Assembly: GCA_028714735.1 (NCBI GenBank)
Contig: JAQTLU010000001.1
Coordinates: forward strand, 248,001 to 312,000
Length of the DNA: 64,000 nucleotides
Source: Gallionellaceae bacterium
Lineage (GTDB): Bacteria; Pseudomonadota; Gammaproteobacteria; Burkholderiales; Thiobacillaceae
Direction: 5' to 3'
The notes under the pieces are model-generated. The model did no database searches and had not been told where the DNA came from. It saw only the letters and a list, made by a program, of their open reading frames with translations. A program made the translations under genes and the position numbers. Numbering within the stretch: the first letter of the stretch is position 1; each line of letters opens with the position of its first letter. Positions 17,137-26,287 of this stretch are shown here, one piece after another.

Positions 17137-17852
17137 GCCAGCTTGCCCTTGGGCGCGAACAGGTAGCCCTGGCCCCAGACGGTGCGGATGTAGACCGGGT
17201 TGGCCGGATCGTCCTCGATCTTGCGCCGCAATCGCGTCACCCGGACGTCGATGGAGCGGTCGAACGGATCCCGCTCGAAGCCCTTCAGCCAGTCCATGAT
17301 CTGGTCGCGCGAGAGGGCGCGGTTGGGGTGCTCGGCAAAGATCTTGAGCAAGGTGAATTCGGCGTGGGTGATGGTGATCTCCTCGCCATCGCGCAGCAGT
17401 CGCTGGGCCGACAGATCCAGGCTGAAGGGACCGAAGGCGTAGCGCTCGCCGACGCCCTCATCCTCCTTGGCCGGCACCGCGGGGCGGCGCAGCACGGCGC
17501 GGATGCGGGCCAGCAGTTCGCGCGGATTGAACGGCTTGGCCAGGTAGTCGTCGGCGCCCACCTCGAGACCGACGATGCGGTCGATATCCTCGCCCCGCGC
17601 CGACAGCATGATGACCGGGACATCCCGCTCCGACTTGACCCGGCGGGTCAGCGCCAGGCCGTCCTCGCCCGGCATCATCAGGTCCATCACCAGCAGATCG
17701 GGGGTGAAGGCAGGCAGCCGCTCGTCCATTTCCCGACCGTCGCGCGCGGTCTCGATCTCCATGCCCTGCTTGACCAGGTAGTCCCTCAGCAGGTCCCGGA
17801 TGCCGGCATCGTCGTCGACGATCAGGATGCGGGGTTGTCGGGTAGGTTCCAT
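17133..17852 (-). CDS. OmpR-family response regulator
   Basis: A 239-aa response regulator. The receiver domain (about 1-120) has the acidic ILIVDDDAGI, the phospho-Asp in LLVMDLMMPGEDG and the conserved Lys in DDYLAKPFNPREL. The C-terminal winged helix (about 140-235) has the OmpR pattern FTLLKIFAEHPNRALSRDQI, then RSIDVRVTRLRRKIEDDP and VWGQGYLF. The start at 17852 has GAGGAT upstream; a longer in-frame extension exists but begins outside the conserved domain. It is co-transcribed with the kinase and divergent from an exported-protein gene 100 bp away, a likely target. Confidence 0.92.
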   Translation of the reverse strand: MEPTRQPRILIVDDDAGIRDLLRDYLVKQGMEIETARDGREMDERLPAFTPDLLVMDLMMPGEDGLALTRRVKSERDVPVIMLSARGEDIDRIVGLEVGADDYLAKPFNPRELLARIRAVLRRPAVPAKEDEGVGERYAFGPFSLDLSAQRLLRDGEEITITHAEFTLLKIFAEHPNRALSRDQIMDWLKGFERDPFDRSIDVRVTRLRRKIEDDPANPVYIRTVWGQGYLFAPKGKLA

Positions 17853-17952
17853 GCCAAATCCTCGGAAACATTTCGTTACAAATTTACCGGATGCGGAAAC
17901 CGGCTGGAAACCGCCGGCGCCTATCGTGTGAAGCGTGCAAAGGAGATATGCC

Positions 17953-18357
17953 ATGAAAGCCACCGCCCGCAAACTGATTCTAACCGCCCTCGCCATCCTG
18001 GCCAGCGGCACCGCTGTTGCGGACGATTATCGCGTCTTTGCCGGCCCATCCATCGGCCTGGTCGCGGAATTGAGCGCCGAGGAACGCGCCATGTTCCGCG
18101 ACCGCTGGCAACAGTTGCCGCCCGATCAACGCGAGGCCATGCGCTACAAGCTTCGCCAGGACTGGGCCGACCAGCCGCCCGAGGTGCGTCCGCAGCATCG
18201 CCGGGAATTGATGAACAAGCTGGAACAACGGCGCGATCGGCGCTGGCAGCAAGGCCAGGACAACAACGAATCCGAGCCGGGTTATGGCCAGGGTTATGGC
18301 ACCCGCCCCTGGGATGGCCCGAATGACAATGATGCGCCCCGCCGTGGGCGTCGCTGA
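17953..18357 (+). CDS. Predicted periplasmic protein, Arg/Gln-rich
   Basis: A 134-aa protein with a clear Sec signal peptide (MKATARKLILTALAILASG, cleavage probably after TAVA). The mature part has a helical SAEERAMFRDRWQQLPPDQR segment resembling the repeats of small DUF3106-like periplasmic proteins, and a low-complexity tail rich in Gly, Pro, Asp and Arg. AGGAG lies 7 bases before the start. It is divergent from the OmpR/EnvZ-type genes and likely under their control. Function unknown. Confidence 0.75.
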   Translation: MKATARKLILTALAILASGTAVADDYRVFAGPSIGLVAELSAEERAMFRDRWQQLPPDQREAMRYKLRQDWADQPPEVRPQHRRELMNKLEQRRDRRWQQGQDNNESEPGYGQGYGTRPWDGPNDNDAPRRGRR

Positions 18358-18392
18358 GCCGAATGACATCACTTAGAGAGAAGGAATGCATC

Positions 18393-18926
18393 ATGAAAAC
18401 CACACCTATCATCACCGCAATCGCCCTGACCCTGACCACGGCTACCGCCTGGGCCGGCCACTACCGCCCGGGCCCCGAACCGGCACCGTTCTCCGATACC
18501 GCCCGGGTGGTCTCGAGCACCCCGATCTATGAAGAGTACAACGACCCCCGTCGCGATTGCTGGACCGAACGGACCGGCTACACCTACGAGAAGGACCGCC
18601 GCTCCTACGGCGGTGCCGTACTGGGCGCCATCGTCGGCGGCGTGGTCGGCAACCAGTTCGGCAAGGGCGGCGGCAAGACCGCCTCGACCGCGGCAGGGGC
18701 CGCCATCGGCGCCATGACCGGCGACAACATCGACAACGATGACCGCGGCGCACGTCGTGTCCCGGTCGAGGAAGAACGTTGCCGCACGGTCGACAACTGG
18801 TCGCGCCGGATTACCGGCTACGATGTGGTCTACCGCTACCAGGGCAACCAGTACACCACCTTCCTGCCCTACGATCCGGGTCCGACCCTGAGGGTTCGGG
18901 TCAACGTCAGCGTCGACGAACGCTGA
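18393..18926 (+). CDS. Glycine-zipper (17-kDa antigen-like) envelope protein
   Basis: A 177-aa exported protein with a signal peptide ending near TAWA and a glycine-zipper segment at about 70-105 (GAVLGAIVGGVVGNQFGKGG and AAGAAIGAMTGDNID), typical of the Rickettsia 17-kDa surface antigen-like family. Two cysteines flank the zipper (RRDCWTE and EERCRTV) and may form a disulfide. There is no lipobox. AGAAGGA precedes the ATG. It follows the periplasmic protein by 35 bp and is probably in the same transcript. The role is likely in outer-membrane structure. Confidence 0.82.
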   Translation: MKTTPIITAIALTLTTATAWAGHYRPGPEPAPFSDTARVVSSTPIYEEYNDPRRDCWTERTGYTYEKDRRSYGGAVLGAIVGGVVGNQFGKGGGKTASTAAGAAIGAMTGDNIDNDDRGARRVPVEEERCRTVDNWSRRITGYDVVYRYQGNQYTTFLPYDPGPTLRVRVNVSVDER

Positions 18927-19006
18927 TCGCCCAGGCGCCTCCGCCGCCAAAACGGCGGGGGCCATGTGATAGAGTGCGGCCTCCTATGAGTTGAAGTACT
19001 GAGGCC

Positions 19007-20938
19007 GTGCGCTTTTCCCTTCTTTGCTGCCTATTATCCTTGTGTCTGCTGCTCGCAGGCACGGCCCGCGCCTCCACCGACAAGGATTTCCTCGCCGCCC
19101 GCGATGCCAACGCCAAGGGCAGGAGCACGCAACTGGCCCGCCTGGCCGAGCGCATTCCCGATCAATATCCGCTCAAGGTCTACCTGGATTACTGGCAACT
19201 GAAGAATGCTTCGGCCGGCAACGAGGCGCTGCTGGCCTTTGCCGATGCCAACCCGGATACCCCCTTGTCGGAGCGCATACGCCAGGAAATCGCCCGGTCT
19301 TACGGCAAGAACGAGGACTGGCCTGGATTCCGGCAGATCGTCGGCAAACTGGCCAGACAGGATAAGGAACTGCAGTGCTTCGACCTGAGGGCGCGCCTGC
19401 AACAGAATGACGCCAGGGCGGTGACTGAAGCGACGGCGCTGTGGCGCACCGCCCAGGATCTGCCATCCAGTTGCGACCCCCTGTTCGACACCCTTGCGGC
19501 CCGCGGCTCGCTGACCATCGATGACCGCATCGCACGCCTGCGGCTGGCGCTGGAGACCGGCAACCTCAGGCTGGCCCGGGAACTGATCGCCGCCATGCCC
19601 GAAGAGGGCCGGCCCGGCCCGGCCCTGCTGGCCCAGGCACAGCGCACGCCTGACAAGATCCTCGAAACCGCGCCGGCGAATGCCATCCGCAGGGAAATCC
19701 AGCTCTATGCGCTCGGCCTGCTGGCCAAGACCGATGCCGATCGTGCGGCGACCCTGTGGGAGATCAAGTCCGCCGACTCACCCGAGGCCGACCAGGGCTA
19801 CGGCTGGGGAGTCATCGCGGTGGCGGCCGCCAAGCAGCAAAAGCCGGAAGCCGTCGCCTGGTTCCTCCGCGCCCACAACCAGCTGAGCGACAGCCAGAGT
19901 CTTTGGCGCGTCCGTACCATGCTGCGCGCCGGTCGCTGGCTTGATGTCTACCAAGGCATCGCGGCCCTGCCGCCGGCAACCCAGAACGAAGCGGTCTGGC
20001 GCTACTGGAAGGCCCGCGCCCTGAAGGCGTTGAATGCCGTCTACCAGGCCAACCAGTTGTTCGCCCAGCTATCGCGGGAAATCCACTACTACGGCCTTCT
20101 GGCCTACGAAGAACTGCCGGTGCGGCTGGAAAACCGCCCGGACGAATACCGTCCGACGCCGGATCAGGTCAGGGCCGTCGAAGCGAATGCGGGCATCGTT
20201 CGCGCGCTCCTGTTGCGCAGGCTGAACCTGAATGCCGATGCGGTGGCCGAATGGGAGTGGGCACTGCGCGGCATGAGCGATGCCGAACTGCTGGCCGCCG
20301 CCGAACTGGCCCGGCGCGACGAATGGTACGACCGGGCCATCATGACCGCGGAAAAGACCCGCGAACTGCACAGCTTCGACCTCCGCTACCTGACCCCCTA
20401 TCGCGACCTGGCGGAGGCCCAGGCCAGCCGGAACGGTCTCGATCCGGCCTGGGTCTATGGCCTGATGCGCCAGGAATCCCGCTTCGTTGACTATGCCCAT
20501 TCGGGGGCCGGCGCCCGCGGTCTGATGCAGATCATGCCCGCCACCGCCAAGTGGATCGCGCACCAGATGAGGCTCGACAAGCGGGCCCATGCCAGGGTGA
20601 ATGACCCCGAGACCAACATCCGCTTCGGCACCTTCTACCTGAAGAGCCTGCTCGACAAACTGGACGGTTCGCTGGTGCTGGCCACCGCCGGCTATAACGC
20701 CGGCCCCGGCCGCGCGCGCCGCTGGCAGGCCGATACGGCGCTGGAAGGCGCGATCTACACGGAAACCATCCCGTTCACCGAGACCCGTGAATACGTCAAG
20801 AAGGTGCTGGCCAACGCCATGTATTACAGCCGCCGCCTCGAACTGCCGGCCGGCTCCCTGAAGGAACGCCTGGGCACCATACCGGCAAAATCGGCCACCA
20901 TGCCGGTACCGGAAAGCGAGGCAGACCCGGAACCTTGA
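19007..20938 (+). CDS. slt: Soluble lytic murein transglycosylase
   Basis: A 643-aa periplasmic peptidoglycan-cleaving enzyme that makes 1,6-anhydromuropeptides. A signal peptide covers about 1-22 (cleavage after TARA), then a long alpha-helical superhelical domain to about 470, then the SLT domain with the catalytic Glu in YGLMRQESRF and GARGLMQIMPATAKW, and ATAGYNAGPGRARRW. It uses a GTG start with a weak GAGG just upstream. Length matches the E. coli Slt70 family. It is followed by an NDUFA9-like gene 66 bp away. Confidence 0.93.
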   Translation: MRFSLLCCLLSLCLLLAGTARASTDKDFLAARDANAKGRSTQLARLAERIPDQYPLKVYLDYWQLKNASAGNEALLAFADANPDTPLSERIRQEIARSYGKNEDWPGFRQIVGKLARQDKELQCFDLRARLQQNDARAVTEATALWRTAQDLPSSCDPLFDTLAARGSLTIDDRIARLRLALETGNLRLARELIAAMPEEGRPGPALLAQAQRTPDKILETAPANAIRREIQLYALGLLAKTDADRAATLWEIKSADSPEADQGYGWGVIAVAAAKQQKPEAVAWFLRAHNQLSDSQSLWRVRTMLRAGRWLDVYQGIAALPPATQNEAVWRYWKARALKALNAVYQANQLFAQLSREIHYYGLLAYEELPVRLENRPDEYRPTPDQVRAVEANAGIVRALLLRRLNLNADAVAEWEWALRGMSDAELLAAAELARRDEWYDRAIMTAEKTRELHSFDLRYLTPYRDLAEAQASRNGLDPAWVYGLMRQESRFVDYAHSGAGARGLMQIMPATAKWIAHQMRLDKRAHARVNDPETNIRFGTFYLKSLLDKLDGSLVLATAGYNAGPGRARRWQADTALEGAIYTETIPFTETREYVKKVLANAMYYSRRLELPAGSLKERLGTIPAKSATMPVPESEADPEP

Positions 20939-21004
20939 CCCGACGTGGCGGGAATGGTGTCTAATTGACCAATCCAATCGGTTAGCAACAACGAGGCACG
21001 ACCC

Positions 21005-21952
21005 ATGTCGAACAAGAACATCTGCATCCTCGGCGGCGGCGGTTTTGTCGGCCATCATCTGGCCAGTCAACTGGCTGCCCGTGGCTGGCGGGTCACGGTA
21101 CCGGCCCGCCAGCGGCAACGCGTCAATGACCTGCTGGTCCTGCCCACGGCGGAAGTCGTCGAGGCCGACATCCACGACCCGGCCACGCTGGAACGCCTGT
21201 TCGCCGGCAAGGACGTCGTGATCAACCTGGTCGGCATCCTCCATGGCAGCCACAAGGATTTCCTCCGTGCCCACGTCAAGCTGCCGCACAGGGTCATGGA
21301 AGCCTGCCATGCTGCCGGCGTGCCCCGCCTGCTGCACATGAGCGCCCTGGGCGCCGAGGTCGGCTCGAAAAGCTTTTACCAGCACAGCAAGGGCGAGGGC
21401 GAACAACGGGTCCTGCAGCCCGGCCGCAAGCACGACCTCCATGTCACGGTGTTCCGCCCCTCGGTCATCTTCGGCCCCGGCGACAGCTTCCTGAACCTGT
21501 TCGCCGGCCTGTTGAAGATGGCGCCGGTGGTGCCCCTGGCCAATGCCGGCGCCCGCTTCCAGCCGGTCCACGTGACCGACGTCGCACGCGCCTTCGCCAG
21601 CGCCATCGACGACCCGGCAACCTTTGGCCAGGCCTACAACCTGTGCGGGCCCAAGGTTTACACCCTGGAGGAACTGGTCCGCCTGGTGGCCGGCCGCCTC
21701 GGCCTCGAGCGCGTCCTGGTGCCGCTCGGCCCCGGCCTGTCGTACTGGTTCGCCCGCATGATGGAACTGAAGCCGGGCGCCAAGATCATGACCCGCGACA
21801 ACCACTATGCCATGCAGACCGACAACGTCTGTCCCGATGGTTTCCCGGCCCGCTTCGGCGTGCCGCTGACGCTGGAAGCGAACCTGGGCTACCTGTGCGG
21901 CGAAGGCAACCGGGGCCGGTACGACGACTATCGGGCGGCGGCAAGGCGCTAA
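21005..21952 (+). CDS. Complex I NDUFA9-like NAD(P)-binding protein
   Basis: A 315-aa atypical short-chain dehydrogenase with an N-terminal Rossmann motif ILGGGGFVGHHLASQLAARG and the segments VVINLVGILHG, MSALGAEVGSKSFYQHSKGEGE and FRPSVIFGPGDSFLNLFA. This is the pattern of bacterial proteins related to the NDUFA9 subunit of complex I. The usual YxxxK catalytic pair appears as YQHSKGEGE. The role is unclear; relatives bind NADPH and lie near general metabolism genes in betaproteobacteria. The start has GAGG upstream. Confidence 0.85.
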   Translation: MSNKNICILGGGGFVGHHLASQLAARGWRVTVPARQRQRVNDLLVLPTAEVVEADIHDPATLERLFAGKDVVINLVGILHGSHKDFLRAHVKLPHRVMEACHAAGVPRLLHMSALGAEVGSKSFYQHSKGEGEQRVLQPGRKHDLHVTVFRPSVIFGPGDSFLNLFAGLLKMAPVVPLANAGARFQPVHVTDVARAFASAIDDPATFGQAYNLCGPKVYTLEELVRLVAGRLGLERVLVPLGPGLSYWFARMMELKPGAKIMTRDNHYAMQTDNVCPDGFPARFGVPLTLEANLGYLCGEGNRGRYDDYRAAARR

Positions 21953-21971
21953 GCGCCTCCCGGCAGGTCAC

Positions 21972-23201
21972 ATGGATTTTCCCGCCCATATCCGCGTCTA
22001 TGTCGTGGGCGGTGCCGTGCGCGACGGCCTGCTCGGCCTGCCGGTGCAGGACCACGATTACGTGGTGGTGGGCGCCACCCCGGAGGAGATGACCCGGCTT
22101 GGCTTCCAGCCGGTCGGTAAGGACTTCCCGGTCTTCCTGCACCCGCACAGCCACGAGGAATATGCGCTGGCCCGCACCGAACGCAAGACCGCGCGCGGCT
22201 ACAAGGGTTTCCAGGTCTACAGCGCGCCCGACGTCAGCCTGGAAGAAGACCTGATCCGGCGCGACCTGACCGTCAATGCGATGGCGCAAGCCGTCGACGG
22301 CCGCATCATCGATCCCCATGGCGGCCAGGCCGATCTGGCGGCGAAGGTATTGCGCCATGTCAGTCCGGCCTTTGCGGAAGACCCGGTGCGCATCCTGCGC
22401 CTGGCCCGCTTCGCCGCCCGCTTCGCCGAGTTCACGCTGGCACCCGAGACCCTGGACCTGATGCGCGCCATGGTGGCCGACGGCGAGGTCGACGCCCTGG
22501 TCCCGGAACGGGTCTGGCAGGAACTGGCGCGCGGCCTGATGGAGGCGAAACCCTCCCGCATGCTCTCGGTGCTGCGCGACTGCGGCGCCCTGGCCCGCCT
22601 GATGCCCGAGGTCGATGCCCTGTTCGGGGTGCCGCAACCGGAACAGCACCATCCCGAAATCGACACCGGGGCGCACCTGCTGATGGTGATCGACCGGGCC
22701 GCCGCCGACGGCCTCAGCCTGGCCGGCCGCTGGGCCGCCCTGCTGCATGACCTGGGCAAGGGCCTGACGCCTGCCGAATACTGGCCCAAACACCATGGCC
22801 ATGAGGGTAGGGGCGTGGCGGCCGCCAAGGCGCTGAGCGAACGCCTGCGGGCGCCGAGCGAGTGCCGCGACCTGGCCGTGCTGGCTGCCCGCGAGCATGG
22901 CATCGTGCATCGCGCCGACGAGTTGCGCCCGGCAACGGTGGTCGAACTGCTGGAGCGCACCGATGCCTTCCGCCGCCCCGACCGTTTCGCCGAACTGCTC
23001 CGGGTCTGCGCCGCCGATGCCCGGGGCCGGCTGGGCCGTAACGACGACGACTACCCGCAGGCCGAACGGCTCGGTGCCGCGCTGGCAGCGGCACGCGGAA
23101 TCGACGCCGGGGTCATCGCCCGGGCCAGTGCGGCCGGACAGATCCCGGCCGCGATCCACCGCGCCCGTGTCGAGGCGGTCAGGACGGCACTGGGCAAATG
23201 A
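21972..23201 (+). CDS. cca: Multifunctional CCA tRNA nucleotidyltransferase
   Basis: A 409-aa enzyme that adds or repairs the CCA 3' end of tRNAs. The N-terminal nucleotidyltransferase has VVGGAVRDGLLGL and VQDHDYVVVGATPEEM, then RRDLTVNAMA and EDPVRILRLARFAARF. A C-terminal HD phosphohydrolase domain (GRWAALLHDLGKG, HHGHEGRG) marks the longer gammaproteobacterial/betaproteobacterial form. AGGTCAC precedes the ATG. The stop overlaps the next start by four bases (ATGA). Confidence 0.96.
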   Translation: MDFPAHIRVYVVGGAVRDGLLGLPVQDHDYVVVGATPEEMTRLGFQPVGKDFPVFLHPHSHEEYALARTERKTARGYKGFQVYSAPDVSLEEDLIRRDLTVNAMAQAVDGRIIDPHGGQADLAAKVLRHVSPAFAEDPVRILRLARFAARFAEFTLAPETLDLMRAMVADGEVDALVPERVWQELARGLMEAKPSRMLSVLRDCGALARLMPEVDALFGVPQPEQHHPEIDTGAHLLMVIDRAAADGLSLAGRWAALLHDLGKGLTPAEYWPKHHGHEGRGVAAAKALSERLRAPSECRDLAVLAAREHGIVHRADELRPATVVELLERTDAFRRPDRFAELLRVCAADARGRLGRNDDDYPQAERLGAALAAARGIDAGVIARASAAGQIPAAIHRARVEAVRTALGK

Positions 23202-24043
23202 CCCTGAGCACCAGCAACCATGACCGTGACAGCGCCGGCATGACCTATGTCTACCCGGTGGTGTCGCGCCGGGCCGGCGGCGTTTCGGTCGGCATCAATC
23301 TGAACGTCAACAATGCCTGCAACTGGCGCTGCATCTATTGCCAGGTGCCGGCGCTGACCCGCGGCGGGCCACCTCCGGTCGACCTGGCCCGGTTGGAGGA
23401 CGAACTGCGCCGGATGCTCGACGATGTCCTGCACGGCGACTTCATGATTCGCGCAGTACCCGAAGCGATGCGCCGGCTGAACGACATCGCCCTGTCCGGC
23501 AACGGCGAGCCGACCAGCGCGGCAGAGTTTCCGGCGGTGATCGAGCTGATCGGCCGCCTGCTCGACGAGTTCGGCTTGCGGGGGCGGATCAAGGTGGTGC
23601 TGATCAGCAACGGCAGCCTGGTGCACCGTGAGCCGGTCCAGGCCGGCCTGCGACGACTGGCCGAACTGGGCGGCGAGGTCTGGTTCAAGCTGGACCGCGC
23701 CACGACCGCGGGCCTGCATGCCGTCAATCAGACCGAGACGACGCCGGACAAGGTGCTGCGTAACCTGGAACAGTGCGCCCACGCCTGCCCGACCTGGATC
23801 CAGACCTGCGTGTTCAGCGTGGACGGCCAAACCCCGGCTGAAGACGAAATCAAGGCCTATCTGGAGTTGCTGCGGCGCGCATTGGCGCAGGGGACGACCT
23901 TGCGCGGGGTGTTGCTGTATGGCCTGGCGCGCCCTTCCACCCAGCCGGAAGCGCCGAGGCTGGGCAGGCTGCCGGAAGCATGGCTGGCCACCCTGGCCGG
24001 GCAAATCGGCCAGCTCGGGCTGGCCACCCGCTTATTTCCTTAG
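23198..24043 (+). CDS. Radical SAM protein
   Basis: A 281-aa radical SAM enzyme. The cluster-binding motif is CNWRCIYC (CxxxCxxC) near residue 40, followed by the ALSGNGEPTSAAEFP and VVLISNGSLVHR segments typical of the SAM-binding barrel. There is no second Fe-S cluster motif at the C-terminus. The substrate is unknown. It is coupled to cca by an ATGA overlap, so a link to tRNA or RNA biology is possible but unproven. Its stop codon is 1 base from a 48-bp palindrome. Confidence 0.88.
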   Translation: MTLSTSNHDRDSAGMTYVYPVVSRRAGGVSVGINLNVNNACNWRCIYCQVPALTRGGPPPVDLARLEDELRRMLDDVLHGDFMIRAVPEAMRRLNDIALSGNGEPTSAAEFPAVIELIGRLLDEFGLRGRIKVVLISNGSLVHREPVQAGLRRLAELGGEVWFKLDRATTAGLHAVNQTETTPDKVLRNLEQCAHACPTWIQTCVFSVDGQTPAEDEIKAYLELLRRALAQGTTLRGVLLYGLARPSTQPEAPRLGRLPEAWLATLAGQIGQLGLATRLFP

Positions 24044-24044
24044 G

Positions 24045-24092
24045 GAGCCTCTGAATGAATCCATCGCAGACGCTGGATTCGTTCAGAGGCTC
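24045..24092. repeat. 48-bp palindrome between convergent genes
   Basis: Arms 24045-24062 and 24075-24092 pair over 18 bases with a single T-G mismatch around a 12-base loop. The outer arms are GAGCCTCTGAA and TTCAGAGGCTC. It starts directly after the radical SAM stop codon and contains the last codons and TGA of the convergent downstream gene. TTAGG flanks it on both sides, with one base of offset on the right. There is no T-run. It may be a bidirectional transcription barrier or a small mobile repeat. Confidence 0.85.
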
Positions 24093-24808
24093 ATTAGGCT
24101 GGCATCTCCCAGCCTAAGCTTTTCGGCCAGGCGGGCACGGGTCAGGGAAACGGCATCGTAGCCAGCCTTGTCGGCAAACAGGAACATGCCGCCCATCGGG
24201 CTGATCCATTGCAGCAACAGCGCTTTATCCCGGCCATCGATGCGGAAGCGAATGCCATCACCCACCTTAAGCGCATCGATTCCGGCCAGATCCTGGCCGT
24301 GGTCACCCCGTCCGGGCTCGATCGACAGGGTTTCGGCATCCAGTCCGGCCAGGTCGGCCTCCGAAAAGGCCCGGTCGGCTTCCTGGGCGAGTTGGGTAAC
24401 CGGGCGCGGGTTGTCGCCTGCCGACTCCAATCCGGGCCGGGCCACGGCGGCGTGCAGCATGGCGAGCAGGGAAAACAGCTCGTCGCGCACACTGACGTCC
24501 AGGCCCATGGCATCGCAACCGTCCTGCAAACGGCCCAGCAGGGTGGGCAGCAGGCTCAGGAACTGCTCGGTTTCCTCCTGGTCCCGTTTCGGCGCCAGGC
24601 TCCAGAGCAGGGCATTGACGGTATGCCAGCCGGCCGCCCAATCCGGATGCTGGTCGCCGTGGCTGAAGTAGATTCCAGCCAACAGATAGGACCAGTGTTC
24701 GAGCAGGAACTGGCGGATTTCCATGGGTGCCCCGCTCCTGGCCAGACGTCCCTCGATCTCCTGGCAGATATGATCGTGTACTTGGCGTTCTCGGCTTTTG
24801 AATAACAT
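24083..24808 (-). CDS. Protein with DUF1631-like C-terminal domain
   Basis: A 241-aa cytoplasmic protein. The C-terminal part (LKVGDGIRFRIDGRDKALLL and QWISPMGGMFLFADKAGYDA) resembles the end of DUF1631 proteins, which are several times longer, so this looks like a short relative rather than a full member. The N-terminal half is helical, with no known motif. The start at 24808 (MLFKSRERQ) is preceded by a G-rich GAGGCGGGG; a further 30 in-frame codons upstream look non-coding. The C-terminus lies inside the 48-bp palindrome. Function unknown. Confidence 0.6.
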   Translation of the reverse strand: MLFKSRERQVHDHICQEIEGRLARSGAPMEIRQFLLEHWSYLLAGIYFSHGDQHPDWAAGWHTVNALLWSLAPKRDQEETEQFLSLLPTLLGRLQDGCDAMGLDVSVRDELFSLLAMLHAAVARPGLESAGDNPRPVTQLAQEADRAFSEADLAGLDAETLSIEPGRGDHGQDLAGIDALKVGDGIRFRIDGRDKALLLQWISPMGGMFLFADKAGYDAVSLTRARLAEKLRLGDASLMSL

Positions 24809-24955
24809 CGGCAAACCCCGCCTCGTTGCGGATCGAATACGGTCGTGACGCATTTTACGTTGTATTGCAGCCGAGGCACTTGACGATAAAGGGTTCAATT
24901 AGTCGGTCTTTTTTGTTAGTCTGCGGCTTGGTTTCACGCAAGGAGACAATACGGC

Positions 24956-26248
24956 ATGCAGCATACGCAGCGATTTTTCGCCTTTCTGGCGCGCCACAAG
25001 CGCTGGTTGCTGGTCATTTCCGCCCTCCCCCTGTTTGAAGTTGTCACCGCCTTCGGTGTATCGCCCGACACCATCACCCAGGACATCGTCCAGGAAACCG
25101 TGGTATCCGCGGTCGCCCTCCCCGACCCCGTCGCAACCGACAGCGGCGCCTTCGATTTCTGGCGCGAAGACCGCATCCAGCCCGGCGACACCCTGGCCTC
25201 GCTGCTGGGCCGGCTGGGCGTCGGCTCGGAAGAGATCCCCGCCATCCTGGGCGCCAGCCGCGAACAATCGGCCCGGTTCATCGCCGGCCGCACGGTCATC
25301 GCCAAGGTGACTTCCGGCGGACGCCTGCTGCTGTTCCGCTACCTGGTCGACGACAAGAACCTGCTGACCATCGAGCGTACCGGCGCGGGCTTCAGCGCCA
25401 GGAATGAAATCACCCAGCCGGATACCCGCGTCGTCGTGCGTTCCGGCGAGATCAAGTATTCCCTGTTCGGCGCAACCGATGCCGCCGACGTACCGGACTC
25501 GGTAGCCTCCCAGATGGCGGAAATATTTTCCGGCGACATCGACTTCCACCGCGATCTGCGTCAGGGCGACCGCTTCTCGGTGGTCTATGAAATCCAGACC
25601 GACGCCGGCCGTACCCTGCGTACCGGCCGCCTGATGGCAGCCGAATTCGTCAACCAAGGCAAGAGCTACCGGGCGGTGTATTTCAAGGATCCGCAAGGAC
25701 GCGAAGGCTACTTCACCCCGGATGGCAAGAGCATGAAGCGCGCCTTCCTGAAGTCGCCCATCCCGTTCAGCCGTATTTCGTCCGGCTTCTCCACTTCGCG
25801 CTACCACCCCGTTCTGAAGGAATGGCGCGCCCACAAGGGCATCGACTATGCGGCGGCGGCCGGCACTCCGGTGCGCGCGGTTTCCGACGCCACCGTCGCC
25901 TTCTCCGGACGCAAGGGCGGTTATGGCAATCTGATCGTGCTCAAGCACCAGGGTCCGTACAGCACCGCCTACGGCCACCTGTCCCGTTTTGCCAAGGGCC
26001 TCCGCAACGGCGCCCACATCAAACAGGGCGATATCATCGGCTATGTCGGCTCCACTGGCCTGGCGACCGGCCCGCACCTGCACTATGAATTCAGGGTCAA
26101 CAACGTGCAGAAGAATCCGGTCGCCGTAAGCATGCCGGCCGCCTATCCGCTCGATCCCCGCTATCGCGCCCAGTTCGCGGCCGCGGCCGCCCCGCTGGTC
26201 AGCCAGATCGACCTGCTCCAGGGACGCAACCTCACTTCGCTGGACTGA
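24956..26248 (+). CDS. M23 family metallopeptidase (OapA/LysM-like, peptidoglycan endopeptidase)
   Basis: A 430-aa envelope protein with an N-terminal membrane anchor (about 15-35), a LysM/OapA-like segment (IQPGDTLASLLGRLGV) and a C-terminal M23 zinc peptidase domain (about 270-400). Zinc ligands and catalytic residues are visible in HKGIDYAAAAGTPV, GHLSRFAKG and GPHLHYEFRVN. It is predicted to cleave peptide cross-links in the cell wall. AAGGAGA lies about 10 bases before the ATG. It is divergent from the DUF1631-like gene. Confidence 0.93.
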   Translation: MQHTQRFFAFLARHKRWLLVISALPLFEVVTAFGVSPDTITQDIVQETVVSAVALPDPVATDSGAFDFWREDRIQPGDTLASLLGRLGVGSEEIPAILGASREQSARFIAGRTVIAKVTSGGRLLLFRYLVDDKNLLTIERTGAGFSARNEITQPDTRVVVRSGEIKYSLFGATDAADVPDSVASQMAEIFSGDIDFHRDLRQGDRFSVVYEIQTDAGRTLRTGRLMAAEFVNQGKSYRAVYFKDPQGREGYFTPDGKSMKRAFLKSPIPFSRISSGFSTSRYHPVLKEWRAHKGIDYAAAAGTPVRAVSDATVAFSGRKGGYGNLIVLKHQGPYSTAYGHLSRFAKGLRNGAHIKQGDIIGYVGSTGLATGPHLHYEFRVNNVQKNPVAVSMPAAYPLDPRYRAQFAAAAAPLVSQIDLLQGRNLTSLD

Positions 26249-26287
26249 ATCCGGCGCCTGACCGGCGCCGGAAGGTGCCGGCCGGAC

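Noticed and set aside
18935-18965. Hairpin CCGCCG-ccaaaa-CGGCGG after the glycine-zipper gene as an intrinsic terminator
   Set aside because: The stem is plausible but no T-run follows, so I could not support a terminator call.
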